DNA of 64,000 bases, taken from assembly GCF_029407905.1 (NCBI RefSeq), contig NC_073624.1, forward strand, positions 109,120,001 to 109,184,000, given 5' to 3'. The notes under the pieces were generated by a model, which worked only from the letters and a program-made list of their open reading frames with translations, searched no databases and was not told the DNA's origin. The stretch is from Bubalus kerabau (Eukaryota; Chordata; Mammalia; Artiodactyla; Bovidae). Positions within the stretch are counted from its first letter, which is position 1; each line of letters opens with the position of its first letter. Below are positions 32,790 to 44,503 of this stretch, piece by piece. The translations under genes and the position numbers were made by a program.

Positions 32790-33890
32790 ATAAAGAGGTT
32801 AGAGAAAAATTCCTAGAGGAAGTGATGTGTGAACTCAAAGTTGTAGGATGAGTAGAAAATATCTAGTTAAGGGTAGAAGAATGTAGAAACTACCTAGTTA
32901 AGAGTAGAGAAAAGGAGCAATAAGGAGTATGAAGGATGTGAAGAAGCCTAGTGGGGCTGCATGAGGAAGTTGGTACACAATGAAGGTAGAGCAGAGATAG
33001 AGGTTGCATCACACAGGATGCTAAGGCCAAGGTAAGAATCCTACTTTTCCTCCTGAAAGCAATATGTATCATTAAAGGGTAGTTAGCAGATGGGCAACAT
33101 GATCAGAAATGTATTTTGACAGATCACTCTGCAATAAAGTATGGACAATTGATTAAAGAAAAGTTTAGAGGAGTTTGGGCAAATTAGTTAATAGGCTATT
33201 GAGAATCCCAAGATTGCAATAAGTACAGAAGGAAATGTTTTGGCCATGCACATTAAAAAATAATATGAGAAATATTTAGGAAATGTGACTGACAGGACTT
33301 AGTAATGCTTCAGTTATGGAAGATGAAGAAGAATGCTATGTCCAAGATGAGCATTGTTATTTGCTTCTAAAAATAAAAGGATTAGAGTGCCATTCACAGA
33401 AATCGGGAAAGCTGAGAAAGGAATAGAACTGAGGGAGAATACTATGAGTTTATTATTTTTCATATCCTCTATTTGAGGTGCTTTTATAGGTTTCCAAGAA
33501 GGGATATCAGAGAAAGGGCCAGGTAAGTGCATCTGTTCTCTCTGTATAGCTAATAATGATTGAAGTCACAAAAGTGAATGAAAACATAAGAGATGAGAAT
33601 AGGATTCTACCACTAAGCATAACTTCAGAACTTAATGGCCTATAGTAATGAGCCTGAGAAGAAATACAGTGAGGTAGGAAGAAAACCAAAGGGTACTATT
33701 GCAAGAAATTCAAAAGATGAGAATTTTGCAATGAAAGGAAGTAGACAATAGAGCTGAATGTTACAGAGAAGCACACTAAGAAGGGTATTAAAAACATTCT
33801 TTGAATTTAAAGACAGGAATGTGATTACTGGTCTTATCAATAACTGTTTTGATAGAGACATGATGCTTGATGCCAGATCAGTTTGAGAAG
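32790..33890 (+). repeat. Ancient mammalian repeat, copy 3 (family not assigned)
   Basis: Longest copy. Order: ggaagtgatgtgtgaactc, gatgctaaggccaagg, gggcaacatgatcagaaatg, agatcactctgcaataaag, ataggctattgagaatccc, then a weaker tail. The block at 33075-33215 aligns by eye with the part of copy 1 after ggggttttaagg. Old and coding-free. Confidence 0.55.
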
Positions 33891-34129
33891 TAAAAGATAA
33901 TAAAGGAATGCAGCTATTATATACATCTTTTTTGAGAAAACTGTATTAGGATGTTTTTCCTTTACAGTTTGGTGAAATGACACAAAAACTCATACCCAGA
34001 TTAGAAACATGAGTGTTAAGCTAGATTAATACTTCTAATGTATTACTCTACTAAGAACAAAACTTTGCAGATTTCAAAGCAAACTTAAAGACTTTCATAG
34101 CAAGCAGCATGACTAGAAGGAATTAGACT

Positions 34130-34325
34130 AGAAGGAATTTAAGCCATGGATCTGAATCCCAAATTTATCAATGACTAGCTGTAAACTCTGAGTAAGCTAC
34201 TAAGCATCTCTAAGCCCTTATTACCTCATTATAAAACAACATGAATAAGATCTTTTGCAGAGAGCTTTTTAGAAATTAGAGAGATTACTGTAAAGTGCTT
34301 ATAAAATGATAGCCATTTTAAATAC
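34130..34325 (+). mobile_element. MIR SINE (ancient)
   Basis: MIR order is visible: ggatctgaatccca, atgactagctgtaaactctg, agtaagctactaagcatctc, cctcattataaaac. Confidence 0.7.
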
Positions 34326-34429
34326 TAAAACTAGACATCCTTTATATTTGTCTCCTTTTCCTTCCCCTATCAATACTTATGTTTGGGTTTTCATCAGCTT
34401 TTGCCAAAATACTTCACTTTTTATTTTCC

Positions 34430-35245
34430 TAACTAGCCTTTCTTCTCTTCCAGACTGTTGCCAGGATGAACTTTCTAAAAGGCGAGTTTGTTCATATTGC
34501 TGGCTTAGTTAAAGCCCTTGAAATGGTTCAATAGTTCCCCCCTAGCTTCCAGAATAAAGTTCAGATTTCTTAGACTGTCATCCAAGGTCCTTCATGTTGT
34601 GATACTTGCCCCAAAATCCTATTTCTGTTTACTGCCATTTCTTCACATGAACACTTCTAATCAAGCCCCCAGAATTTCTTGCCATTCTCAAACACATAGA
34701 CTATATTCTTCACATTATCACACAGGGTGTCCCCACTGTTCAGAGAGCTCTTCTTTTTGTCCCTTCTTCAAAACTAAACTGAATCTTCACTGTAACGATT
34801 TTCCTGAATCGGATTGGCATGGGTTTTCTCTGTGCTCCAGTAACATCCTGTGTATTTCCTTCTCTTATATAGTGGGTTAAGGCATAGACACTGGCATGGA
34901 CTGCTCTCGTTCAAATATTGGCTCTGATATTACTTGTATGCCTTGAAGCTAAATACTCTACTCTTTCAAAATATTAGGATCATTTTAAAAGAGTCACCTT
35001 TCTGATTTGTTATTAGAAATATGAGTTAATACATGTAAAGCATTTAACATTTAGATGTTAATATGAAGGTAGCAGGAGAACTGTTAGCTGTTAACACAGA
35101 GGTCATGATAGCCTACTATTCTATGAGCTCCTTGGATCAAAGTCTTCTATTGTTTGCTTTTATAATACCAATATGTCACAACTGTTCCAAAGTCTACTGC
35201 TGTTCAAGTAATACTGAATAATGAAGTGGATACAATAAAGGATAA
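34430..35245 (+). mobile_element. L2 LINE 3' region split by MIR
   Basis: L2-like phrases at 34540-34600 (ccagaataaagttcagattt, catccaaggtccttcatg), about 34800-34860, and resuming at 35120-35240 (tatgagctccttgga, actgaataatgaa). A MIR interrupts it at about 34870-35095. Confidence 0.7.
34870..35095 (+). mobile_element. MIR SINE nested in L2
   Basis: Reads gggttaaggcatagacactg, then ttcaaatattggctctgata, then tgagttaatacatgtaaagc, the MIR order from 5' to 3'. Confidence 0.8.
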
Positions 35246-36157
35246 ATTTCAGAACATTGCACCTGAGATCTGAAAGCGCCAATATGAAACAAGGATTAGT
35301 ATGGACATAGAAAAATCTCTCCTAATAAATTAAGGAAAAGTATTGTTTTAGGGTGGCCATATGTTTATATCCCACAATTTACTGTTTGCTGAAGAAGTGA
35401 ACTGTAGTAAATATTAGTAATAAACATTCCTTGAAGAGATACAAATTACATGTTATGGGAATTTGAATATGTCTTAATTGTATATGTACTTTTTATCAAC
35501 AGTAAATAATCATTTCTTAAAACATCAGTTATTCCTATAAATTAGATATATTTTTAATAAAAAAAATCTAATTTCCATGTTAAAAGGATATTTTATTACA
35601 GTATTAAATTTTGTAGTGTGGTCATATGAAATATTCAGGTGTTAATTAAGCATATTATGAATAGCCCAAAATATGGTATACATTGTGGTCAATAATAATA
35701 TCAGTATACTTACTGATATAAGAATAAATAGAATAAAAAATACATTTGTTTGGTTTCCTAACTTATTTTATATAATCTGAACTCAGCCCAGCGGCTAAGA
35801 ACATATTCTCTAATTTCCAGTTAATCAATTTCAACAATCTGCCACTCTTCACATTGAGGTCAGTTCTCAGGAATCAGAATTATTTATCATACAAATTACA
35901 AGAATAATTCATAAGTGACCATCTTAGAAGATTTTGCTCCCTCCAAATAAAACAAACTATTAAGTAACCATAAGCAAACTTAACCTGTGTAAAGCATAGT
36001 AAATACTTCTCAGTTCCTCTTTTATAACTGTCTTTCTAGTACTAGAAAATTCTACAAAGGAAAAACATGGTTCCAAAGTTTTTAATTTGAGAAAGAGAAT
36101 CATGATCCACATAGTCAGAACAGTAACTCAATCATTTTTTTTAAATGATCACTTATC
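35246..36157. other. Low-repeat AT-rich spacer
   Basis: No repeat, RNA gene or frame that I can support. Confidence 0.4.
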
Positions 36158-36170
36158 AATATAGAATCTG

Positions 36171-36442
36171 CTGCTGCTGCTAAGTCTCTTCAGTCGTGTC
36201 CGACTCTGTGCGACCCCATAGATGGCAGCCCACCAGGCTTCCCCGTCCCTGGGATTCTCCAGGCAGGAACACTGGAGTGGGTTGCCATTTCCTTCTCCAA
36301 TGCACGAAAGTGAGAAGTGAAAGTGAAGTCGCTCAGTCGTGTCCAACTCTTCGCAACCCCATGAACCATAGCCTACTAGGCTTCTCCATCCATGGGATTT
36401 TCCAGGCAAGAGTACTGAAGTGGGTTGCCAATTACTTCTCCA
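36171..36442 (-). mobile_element. BOV-A2 SINE dimer, antisense
   Basis: Reverse complement of both BovA units, with the CAG tail seen as CTG at about 36168-36178. Flanked by a perfect 13-bp duplication aatatagaatctg at 36158-36170 and 36443-36455. Confidence 0.95.
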
Positions 36443-36455
36443 AATATAGAATCTG

Positions 36456-38800
36456 AGGCTACATTAAACCTTTTGAAGATTGTTTTTCTCCAAATAATTT
36501 TTCTATTCTAATTAACCTGGCTGACATGGACTCTTGCTTCAAAATCATATTCCACTGAGAAAAGAAAAGTCTTGACCTCCTTACCTTGTTCATGGCCAAG
36601 TCTTGGTATTTTCTTTACTTTTCTCTTGAGTTCCTGAACCTTCTAGTCAACTTATTTTTTTATCACTCGCTTCACATACTATTAGTTGTTCTATACTCAG
36701 CTTTCATATCTAACAATAAATATTACTCCCCTGGTAATGACCAAAATTCCCAAATATGACTCACCTTGCTCCTTGGAACTGTGCCTGCTGTAGTCCCTTA
36801 GCAGGAAGCCTTGCAGAACTTCAGCCCTGGGAACAAAGATCAGATAATTTTTAAAAACAGGGAATAGAGTTTTGAGTATTCATATATTTCTAGACAAAAG
36901 TATATTAAATTACCTTTCTCCAAGTTTGAAATATACTGATTTTAGCATTAATACCAAAAGGTAAGGTTAGACTTTAATATTCACCTTTAAGTAGCAAAAT
37001 GCACATTTTAAAAAAATAACTTGCAGGAGTTTGAAAAATTAAGAATTCTAAGATATGATCTAAGACTCAATACATATAAAAATAGGTATTCCACCTGTAT
37101 ATTCATCAAATGCAGAACCTGAACAAAGGAAATATTAAGACTGAAAAATTAGACACAAAAAGTTTTTGAAAAAGTATTCAAATCAGTGTTTCAGCTGTGC
37201 TAAGCTGAGCCAGCTAGACCTAGCCTTTATGGGTATATGATTTCAAATTATACTCCACAATTTTCACCAAGTGTTTTATATTCCTGAATAGGAAAAAATA
37301 ACCATATAAGTCACTTTAAAATGTGTGCTCTTTATTAACCAAGAACAAAAGCTATTCTTGGTTAGAAGCATGGATAGTAGAAGCAGGTATATTAATATAA
37401 ATAATTCTGTTCTAAAATATAAAATTATCCATATTTTATCATAGTAGGTATAATGTGAGAAAATCTATCCTGATTCCATTTTTCACAATGTTAATCTAAA
37501 ACTATTAGTAATAATGCCATTAATTATTCACTTCTAACTCATATTTTTATCCCAAGAAAATTCTACAGTATCTTATTACAATATTCTGAACTTTACTCAA
37601 GCACCCACTGAATTTTTAATACATAGTCTAAATATGCCATAAGTGAAGTAAATATGCCATGGACACATACAACTGTTTACAGTCAAAAATGATAAGAACT
37701 CACAGGAAACATGGTTTAGGGAGTGTGATATTTCAGTGATTTTTCAATTAATACTAATGGATTTTGTTTGAGTAAATCACATAATTATTAATATTAAGCA
37801 TGCTTGTTTCCAACTCAAAATCACCTTATGATTTTAAAAGAATTATCAAAACCTTTTCCTGAATTAGTTAAATTTTGACATAAGCAGTAAGACAGACCAT
37901 TGCAGCTGAAATGGATTAAGATCACCTGCTTATTTTTACAGGCAGAACCAGATTCCATTTCTGGGATAATGTGGTCTTTTAATTTAAATACTGGAATTAT
38001 TTAAGAACCAAATTGATTCAATAAAATATTATAGGCAAGTGTACATTTTTACCTCTGTCAAGAACCTCTTTATTTGCATGATGAAAACAATGGTAACACA
38101 TTATAAGTAGAGACCTATCATTTTCCATTCTTCTTGAGCCTAATGCTTTAGGCTAACTTGTAGGCAAAGAGAGAAAGCCAGAGGATAAGCAAAGAAAGAC
38201 CAAGGAGAGAGATATATTAACATAATCACAGTGACTAAAATTGAAAACCAGTAAACACTCCAGCAGAGGAAAGTCAAAATAACAACTCACTTCTAACTAC
38301 AGCTATTTTCTTATAAAAAGTTTAGTGTGAACAATATGGAACATGCTCTGACTAAAATAAAGCAGGATGTGATGAACTTGATTCTCAGACCAACACAAGT
38401 TCTATTATCAACTCTGACTATATTATGTCAGACAGATTATTAAATATGAAAGAGTTTCAGTTCCCTTCATCTGACCAATACAAATAAAGTTGCCTGAAGC
38501 ATATAGGGGAAGATTAATATGAAAGTATTTAGCCTAAATCTGGCAGCAACATGGTATTTCACAACTGTAACTTTTTTATCATTAGTCAATCCTGGCTTAA
38601 ATATAGGATCTTGGGCATATTTTCATTCATTACGCCCTCTGTGTCAACTTCTTTCATTGTAAATACCAACTAAACAGTAAAAAGTTCCCAAAATCAGATG
38701 TGTAAAATACAACTTTATTTTTAGCTACAATTATTGTTACTGAGATCCCCATTCTATGGATATCAAAAATGTTTAACTCTACCAATTCATGGTAATTAAA
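36456..38800. other. Island without young repeats (left)
   Basis: AT-rich and apparently single-copy. It has no Bov-tA, BOV-A2, BovB or L1 that I can see, unlike most of the window. The only supported signal is the exon-like segment at 36765-36826. Confidence 0.5.
36765..36826 (-). other. Candidate 62-bp exon, minus strand
   Basis: On the minus strand a pyrimidine-rich stretch ending ttgttcccag (reverse complement of 36827-36836) precedes the segment, with a ctgat branch-point-like motif about 16 bases upstream of the AG. The segment ends AAG and is followed by gtgagt (reverse complement of 36759-36764), an ideal donor. One of three frames is open across it and reads AEVLQGFLLRDYSRHSSKEQ. 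The other two have stops. Length 62 implies phase 2 in and phase 1 out. I do not recognise the peptide. It could be a real internal exon of a gene with large introns, a non-coding RNA exon, or chance. Confidence 0.35.
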
Positions 38801-40342
38801 TTACTTCTGTTTTAAAAGTCTCAGAGTTTCACCTCTCACACACGCCACAACCATCACCATGCACACACCAACATACACAGGCGTGGTTCGCCTTAATTTC
38901 TCCCAGAGTCATCATAATCCTGGGGTGGAGTCATGTATCATCCCAGCATTAGAGGCGAGGCATCTGCTCCTCGTGCCAGTTCCTGGCTCCTCTAATTCAC
39001 GTGGAAATGTAGTCACGTTCATCTGACCCTTACTACTCTATTACCTTAAAGGACCGAGTTCATGTCTGTTTTCATTGTCAGAACCATATAATCCATATCC
39101 TTTTTGTCCTAAACATAAGTCTTCTTCTGGTACCTTGATCCTGCTAAAAGTTCTGAACATTTGCTGGGAACTGGTTGCTCAGAAATGTTGGTTATCTTCC
39201 CACACTATTCTGGGAGTTCATGATTTTGTGTAGTTGACCTCATACTGATTTAAAACTCCTTTAATCACCGCTAGTCTAATCCTGGGTGCCAAATGGACAT
39301 TGGGTTTTCCCATAAGACTTGCAGAATTCTACATTATACTGTGGGAAGCCAAGCAGCTAGTCTTTTCTTCTCATATCTGGGGATTTATTTCATCTAGTCT
39401 ACTCTTTGGGGCTTGGTTCAAAAATCAAAGGATGGGCACTTCCCAGAGAACCATTGTTTCTAAGTCTAGCTACATTCCTTTGTGATCTCTCTTCCCATAA
39501 GTTAATCAGTCTAAACCCCCCTTTCCTACTCTAAGATATCAATTCTTGGCTCCAATTCCAGCAGGCGCTAGTTCTTCGTAATTAAATGGAGCTTCCAGCA
39601 GTGAAAGAAAAAGGCACAAATTTCTTACAAGTAAAAGTGCAGTCTTTTTAAAACATTGTCTCCACCACAGGTTTACAGACATTCAGGGAATCAAGAATTC
39701 GACCCCTTGATTGTTTCCTTTTTGTTTTATTCTTATTATCTCTGCCTTGAAGATACAGTTTATAGAAACCCTTCCTGCTCCTTCAGAGGCTGAGCCCATG
39801 AGAAAGTAATGGAAAAACATGGTTTCATAATCAAAACTTTGCTCAGGGCACTTGCCACTGCCAAAGATAGTTAGACTAGACTCCAGAGCCTAGTGTTTAA
39901 TAGCCCACTCACATGTGGCTTTCTGCCTCTGTAGTTGTTGACATGGTTCCTTCAAGTTCTTCCCTCCAGGTTTGTATATTCAAATCTATGCTATCCTAAG
40001 CTCAATTCAAAGTGCTGGCTCTTCTAGTCAACAGAAATAGTAAAGATGGTCTCTTCTTCACTAGAAATTCTTATAGAGTCATATCTGTACCACTGTCATG
40101 AAATAGAAAATTTCTCATTTATATTGGAATATTTCTGTTATATGTTTTATTAGTGATATTTTAAGTCCCCAAAATGTATTTCTTCTGCGTCCTGTATTTA
40201 TCACTAGCTGTGGTTGTACCTGAATGAGATATTATATCGGTTTAATTCATAAATTGATCAAGCCATTTAGCTTTCTCTAGGGTTTATCAGCAGGGTTTAT
40301 TAAAATATATAACATGTATTCTAATATTAAAATACTTAATTA
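38801..40342. other. Island without young repeats (right), family unknown
   Basis: Less AT-rich than its surroundings, with some CpGs (for example 38880-39010: ggcgtggttcgcc, aggcgaggc, ctcctcgtgcc, cacgtgg). It may be an old transposon or LTR remnant that I cannot name, or unique sequence. The frame 39300-39485 has no recognised features. Confidence 0.35.
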
Positions 40343-41052
40343 CATGTTAGTTTCCTAGGGCCGCTGTTGCAGCAGTACCACAAACTGGATGACTTAAAAG
40401 AACAGAAGCTTATGTTCTCAACAGATCTGGAGATAAGAAAGGCAAAATCAAAGTGTTAGCAAGGCCATACTTCCTCTGAAACCTGTAAGGGAGAAATCCT
40501 TCCTTATCTCTTACTTTCTATTGGTGGCCATTAATCTGTAGTGTGGCTGGGCTTGCAACTGCATTACTTTAATCTCTGCCTTTGTTGTCACATGGCTTCC
40601 TCTTTATCTGTTTCTGTCCTGATGTGGCTATCTGTCCTCCTTTTTGTGTGTATCTTTGTCTAAATTTCTCTCTTCTTAAAAGGACACTGGTCAACTGAAT
40701 CAGGGCCTACCCTAATGACCTGGGGGCTTCCCAGGTGGTGCTCCAGGTAAAGAACCTGTCTGCCAACTCAGGAGATGAAAGTTAGACTCCTGGATCAGGA
40801 AGATCCCCTGGAAGAGGGCATGGCAACCCACTCAACAATTCTTGCCTGGAGAATCTGATGGACAGAGGAGACTGAGAAGCTACAGATCACAGGGTCACAC
40901 AGAGTTGGAAATGGCTGAAGCAACTTAGCAGGCATGCACTAATGGCCTGATCTTAATTTGATTACATCTGCAAAGACCCTATCTTACATAGGAACCGTGG
41001 ATTTGGACTTCAACACCTTTATGGGAAGATACAATTCAACCCATAATAATAG
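40343..41052 (-). mobile_element. MaLR (MLT1-like) LTR, split by Bov-tA
   Basis: Reverse-strand phrases of a common mammalian MaLR LTR: tagtttcctagggccgctgt, taccacaaactggatgactt, aaaaggacactggtcaac, and after the SINE gattacatctgcaaagaccc and acaattcaacccataat. Both LTR ends seem present (40347 and 41045 region). No internal region, so a solo LTR. Confidence 0.75.
40723..40938 (+). mobile_element. Bov-tA SINE in LTR
   Basis: Head gcttcccaggtggtgctcca and body ending ggctgaagcaacttagca. Flanked by taatgacctg (40713-40722) and taatggcctg (40940-40949). Confidence 0.9.
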
Positions 41053-41083
41053 TTGGTAATGGTTGATAAATACTAAAATACTT

Positions 41084-41145
41084 AAAACAGGTCTTGTCTG
41101 CAGCTCATGTGGTAAAGAATCTGCCTGCAATGTAGGAGACCTGGG
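41084..41145 (+). mobile_element. Bov-tA head fragment
   Basis: Only the tRNA-like head is present (gctcatgtggtaaagaatct to ggagacctgggtgg). It then changes directly into BovB endonuclease-region sequence. Confidence 0.7.
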
Positions 41146-41230
41146 TGGGAATCCAAGAGCTACCTGGAGTAAAAGGCAAGTTTGGCCTTGGAGTCAAAAT
41201 GAAACAGGGCAAAAGCTAACGGAGTTTTGC

Positions 41231-42196
41231 AGCACTCAATATGCCAGCAAATTTGGAAAACTCAGCAGTGGCCACAGGACTGGAAAAGGTCAGTTTTCAT
41301 TCCAATCCCAAAGAAAGGCAATGCGAAAGAATGTTCAAACTACTGCACAATTGCCCTCATTTCACACGCTAGCAAAATAATGCTCAAAATTCTCCAAGGC
41401 AGGCTTCAACAGGATATGAATCAAGAACTTGCAGATGTTCAAGCTGGATTTAGAAAAGGCAGAGGAACCAGAGATCAAATTGCCAAAATCTGTTGAATCA
41501 TAGAAAAAGCAAGAGAATTCCAGAAAAAAACCTACTTCTGTTTCATTGACTACAGTAAAGCCTTTGACTGTGTGTATCAAAACAAAACTGTGGAAAATTC
41601 TTAAAGAGATGGGAATGCCAGACCACCTGACCTGTCTCCTGAGAAACCTGTATGCAGGTCAAGAAGCAACAGTTAAAATGGGACTTGGAACAACAGATTG
41701 GTTCAAAATGGGGAAATGAGTATGTCAAGGCTATATATTGTCACCCTGCTTATTTAACTTAGATGCAGAGTACATCATGTGAAATATAGGGCTGGATGAA
41801 GCACAAGCTGGAATCAATATTGCAAGGAGAAATACCAATAACCTCAGATACACAGATGACACAGCCCTTATGGCAGAAAACAAAGAGGAATTTTAGAGAG
41901 TGAAGAGCCTCTTGATGAAGGTGAAAGAGGAGAATGAAAAGGCTGGCTTAAAACTCAACATTAAAAAAACAAAGATCATGACATCTGGTTCTATCACTTC
42001 ATGGCAAATAGATGGGAAACAATGGAAACAGAGAAACTTTATTTTCTTGTATTCCAAAATCACAGCAGATGGTGACTGTAGCCATGAAATTAAAAGATGC
42101 TTGTACATTGGAAGAAAAGCTATGGCTAACCTAGATTGCATATTATAAAGTAGAGACATTACTTTACCAACAAAGGTGAAGATAGTCAAAGCTATG
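41231..42196 (+). pseudogene. BovB RT segment without 3' end
   Basis: Begins at the agcactcaatatgccagcaa RT entry and stops at gtcaaagctatg. Frame 41227-41496 holds FIPIPKKGN and HASKIMLKILQ, then a stop. The catalytic box at 41849-41860 reads YTDD. Stops and shifts occur throughout. Confidence 0.85.
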
Positions 42197-42206
42197 AATC
42201 TTCTGC

Positions 42207-44132
42207 CAAGAGAATGCACTGGTCATAGCAAACACCCTCTTCCAACAACACAAGAGAAGACTCTACACATGGACATCACCAGATGGTCAACACCAAAATC
42301 AGATTGATTATTCTTTATAGCCAAAGGTGGAGAAGCTCTATACAGTCAGCAAAAACAAGACCAGGAACTGACTGTGGCTCAGATCATGAACTCCTTATGG
42401 CCAAATTCAGACTGAAATTGAAGAAAGTAGGGAAAACCACTAGACCATTCAGGTATGACCTAAATCAAATCCCTTACAATGATACAGTGCAAGTGAGAAA
42501 TAGATTTAAGGGACCAGATCTGATAGAGTACCTCATGAACTATGGACTGAGGTTTGTGACATTGTACAGGAGACAGGGATCAAGACCATCCTCACTGATA
42601 AGAAATGCAAAAAAGCAAAATGGCTGTCTTGGGAGGCCTTACAAATAGCTATGAAAAGAAGAGAAGCAAAAAGCAAAGGAGAAAAGGAAAGATATAAGCA
42701 TCTGAATGCAGAGTTCCAAAGAATAGCAAGGAGAGATAAGAAAGCCTTCCTCAGTGACAAGTGCAAAGAAATAGAGGAAAAGAATAGAATGGGAAAGACT
42801 AGAGATCTCTTCAAGAAAATTAGAGATACCAAGGGAACATTTCATGCAAAGATGGGCTCGATAAAGGACAGAAATGGTATGGACCTAAAAGAAGCAGAAG
42901 ATATTAAGAAGAGGTGGCAAGAACAGAAGAACTGTACAAAAAAGATTTTCATGACCCAGATAATTAGGATGGTGTGATCATTCACCTAGAGGCAGACGTC
43001 CTGGAATATGAAGTCAAGTGGGCCTTAGGAAGCATTGCTATGAACAAAGCTAGTGGAGGTGATGGAATTCCAGTTGATCTATTTCAAATCCTGAAAGATG
43101 ATGCTGTGAAAGTGCTGCACTCAATATGTCAGCAAATTTGGAATACTCAGCAGTGGCCACAGGACTGGAAAAAAGTCAGTTTTCATTCCAATCCCTAAGA
43201 AAGGCAATGCCAAAGAATGCTCAAACTACCACACAATTGCACTCATCTCGCATGCTAGTACAGTAATGCTCAAAATTCTCCAAGCCAGGCTTCAAGAATA
43301 CGTGAACCATGAACTTCCAGATGTTCAAGACGATTTTAGAAAAGGCAGAGGAAGCACAAATCAAATTGCCCTCATCTGCTGGATGATCAAAGAAGCAAGA
43401 GAGTTCCAGAAAAACATCTATTTCTGATTTATTGACTATGCCAAAGCCTTTGACTGTGTGGATCACAATAAATTGTGGAGAATTCTTAAAGAGATGGGAA
43501 TACCAGACCACCTAACCTGCCCCTTGAGAAATTGGTATGGAGGTTAGGAAGCAACAGAGAACTGGACATGGAACAACAGACTGGTTCCAAATAGGGAAAG
43601 GAGTACGTCAAGGATGTATATTGCCACCATGCCTATTTAACTTATCTGCAGAGTACATCCTGAGAAATGCTGGGCTGGAAGAAGCACAAGCTGGAATCAA
43701 GATTGGTTTGAGAAATATCAATAATGTCAGATATGTAGATGACACCAGCCTTATGGCAGAAAGTGAAGAAGAACTAAGGAGCCTCTTGATGAAAGTGAAA
43801 GAAGAGAATGAAAAAGTTGGCTTCAAGCTCAACATTCAGAAAACAAAGATCATAGCATGCGGTCCCATTACTTCATGTCAAAGAGATGGAGAAATAGTGG
43901 AAGCAGTGGCAGACTTTATTATTTTGGGCTCCAAATCACTGCAGATGGAGACTGCAGCCATGAAATAAAAAGGCGCTTACTCCTTGGAAGGAAAGTTATG
44001 ACCAACCTAGACAGCATATTAAAAAGCAGAGACATTACTTTGCCAACAAAGGTCCATCTAGTCAAGGCTATGTTTTTTCCAATAGTCATGTATGGATGTG
44101 AGAGCTGGACTATAAAGATAGTTGAGCACTGA
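42207..44132 (+). pseudogene. BovB endonuclease tail/RT remnant
   Basis: Endonuclease C-terminus with intact SDH codons at 42379-42387. Linker in frame 42651-42977. RT in frames 42974-43198, about 43200-43530 (shifted) and 43537-43968, then the thumb in 43857-44132. The catalytic box at 43732-43743 reads YVDD. Several frameshifts, so inactive. Confidence 0.87.
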
Positions 44133-44503
44133 AGAATTGATGTTTTTTAACTGTGGTGTTGGAGAAGACCCTTGAGAGTCTCTTGGACTGCAAGGAGATC
44201 CAACCAGTCCATCTTAACAGAAATCCATCCTGAATGTTCATTGGAAGGACTGATGTTGAAGCTGAAACTCCAATACTTTGGCCACCTGTCATAAAGAGCT
44301 GACTCATTAGAAAATACCCTCATGTTGGGAAAGATTAAAGGCAGGAGAAGAAGGGGACAACAGAAGGTGAGATGGTTGGATGGCATCAATGACTCAATGG
44401 ACATGAGTTTGAGCAAGCTCTGGGAGTTGGTGATGGACAAGGAAGCCTGGCATGCTGCAGTGCATAGGGTTGCAAAGAGACATGACTGAGTGACTGAACA
44501 GCA

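Larger units (their letters stand above)
41148..44503 (+). mobile_element. Rearranged BovB with internal RT segment
   Basis: Order: endonuclease piece (41148-41230), an RT segment (41231-42196), then the endonuclease again from the same point (42200 onward), through linker, RT and 3' end to 44503. The left endonuclease piece stops at gagttttgc and the right one resumes at cttctgccaagagaatgc. The RT segment therefore looks inserted, with a short duplicated ttytgc at its borders. It has no BovB 3' end of its own. Confidence 0.88.

Noticed and set aside
38860..39010. CpG island or promoter
   Set aside because: A few CpGs and a cacgtg site are present, but the length and GC content are too low for a CpG island.
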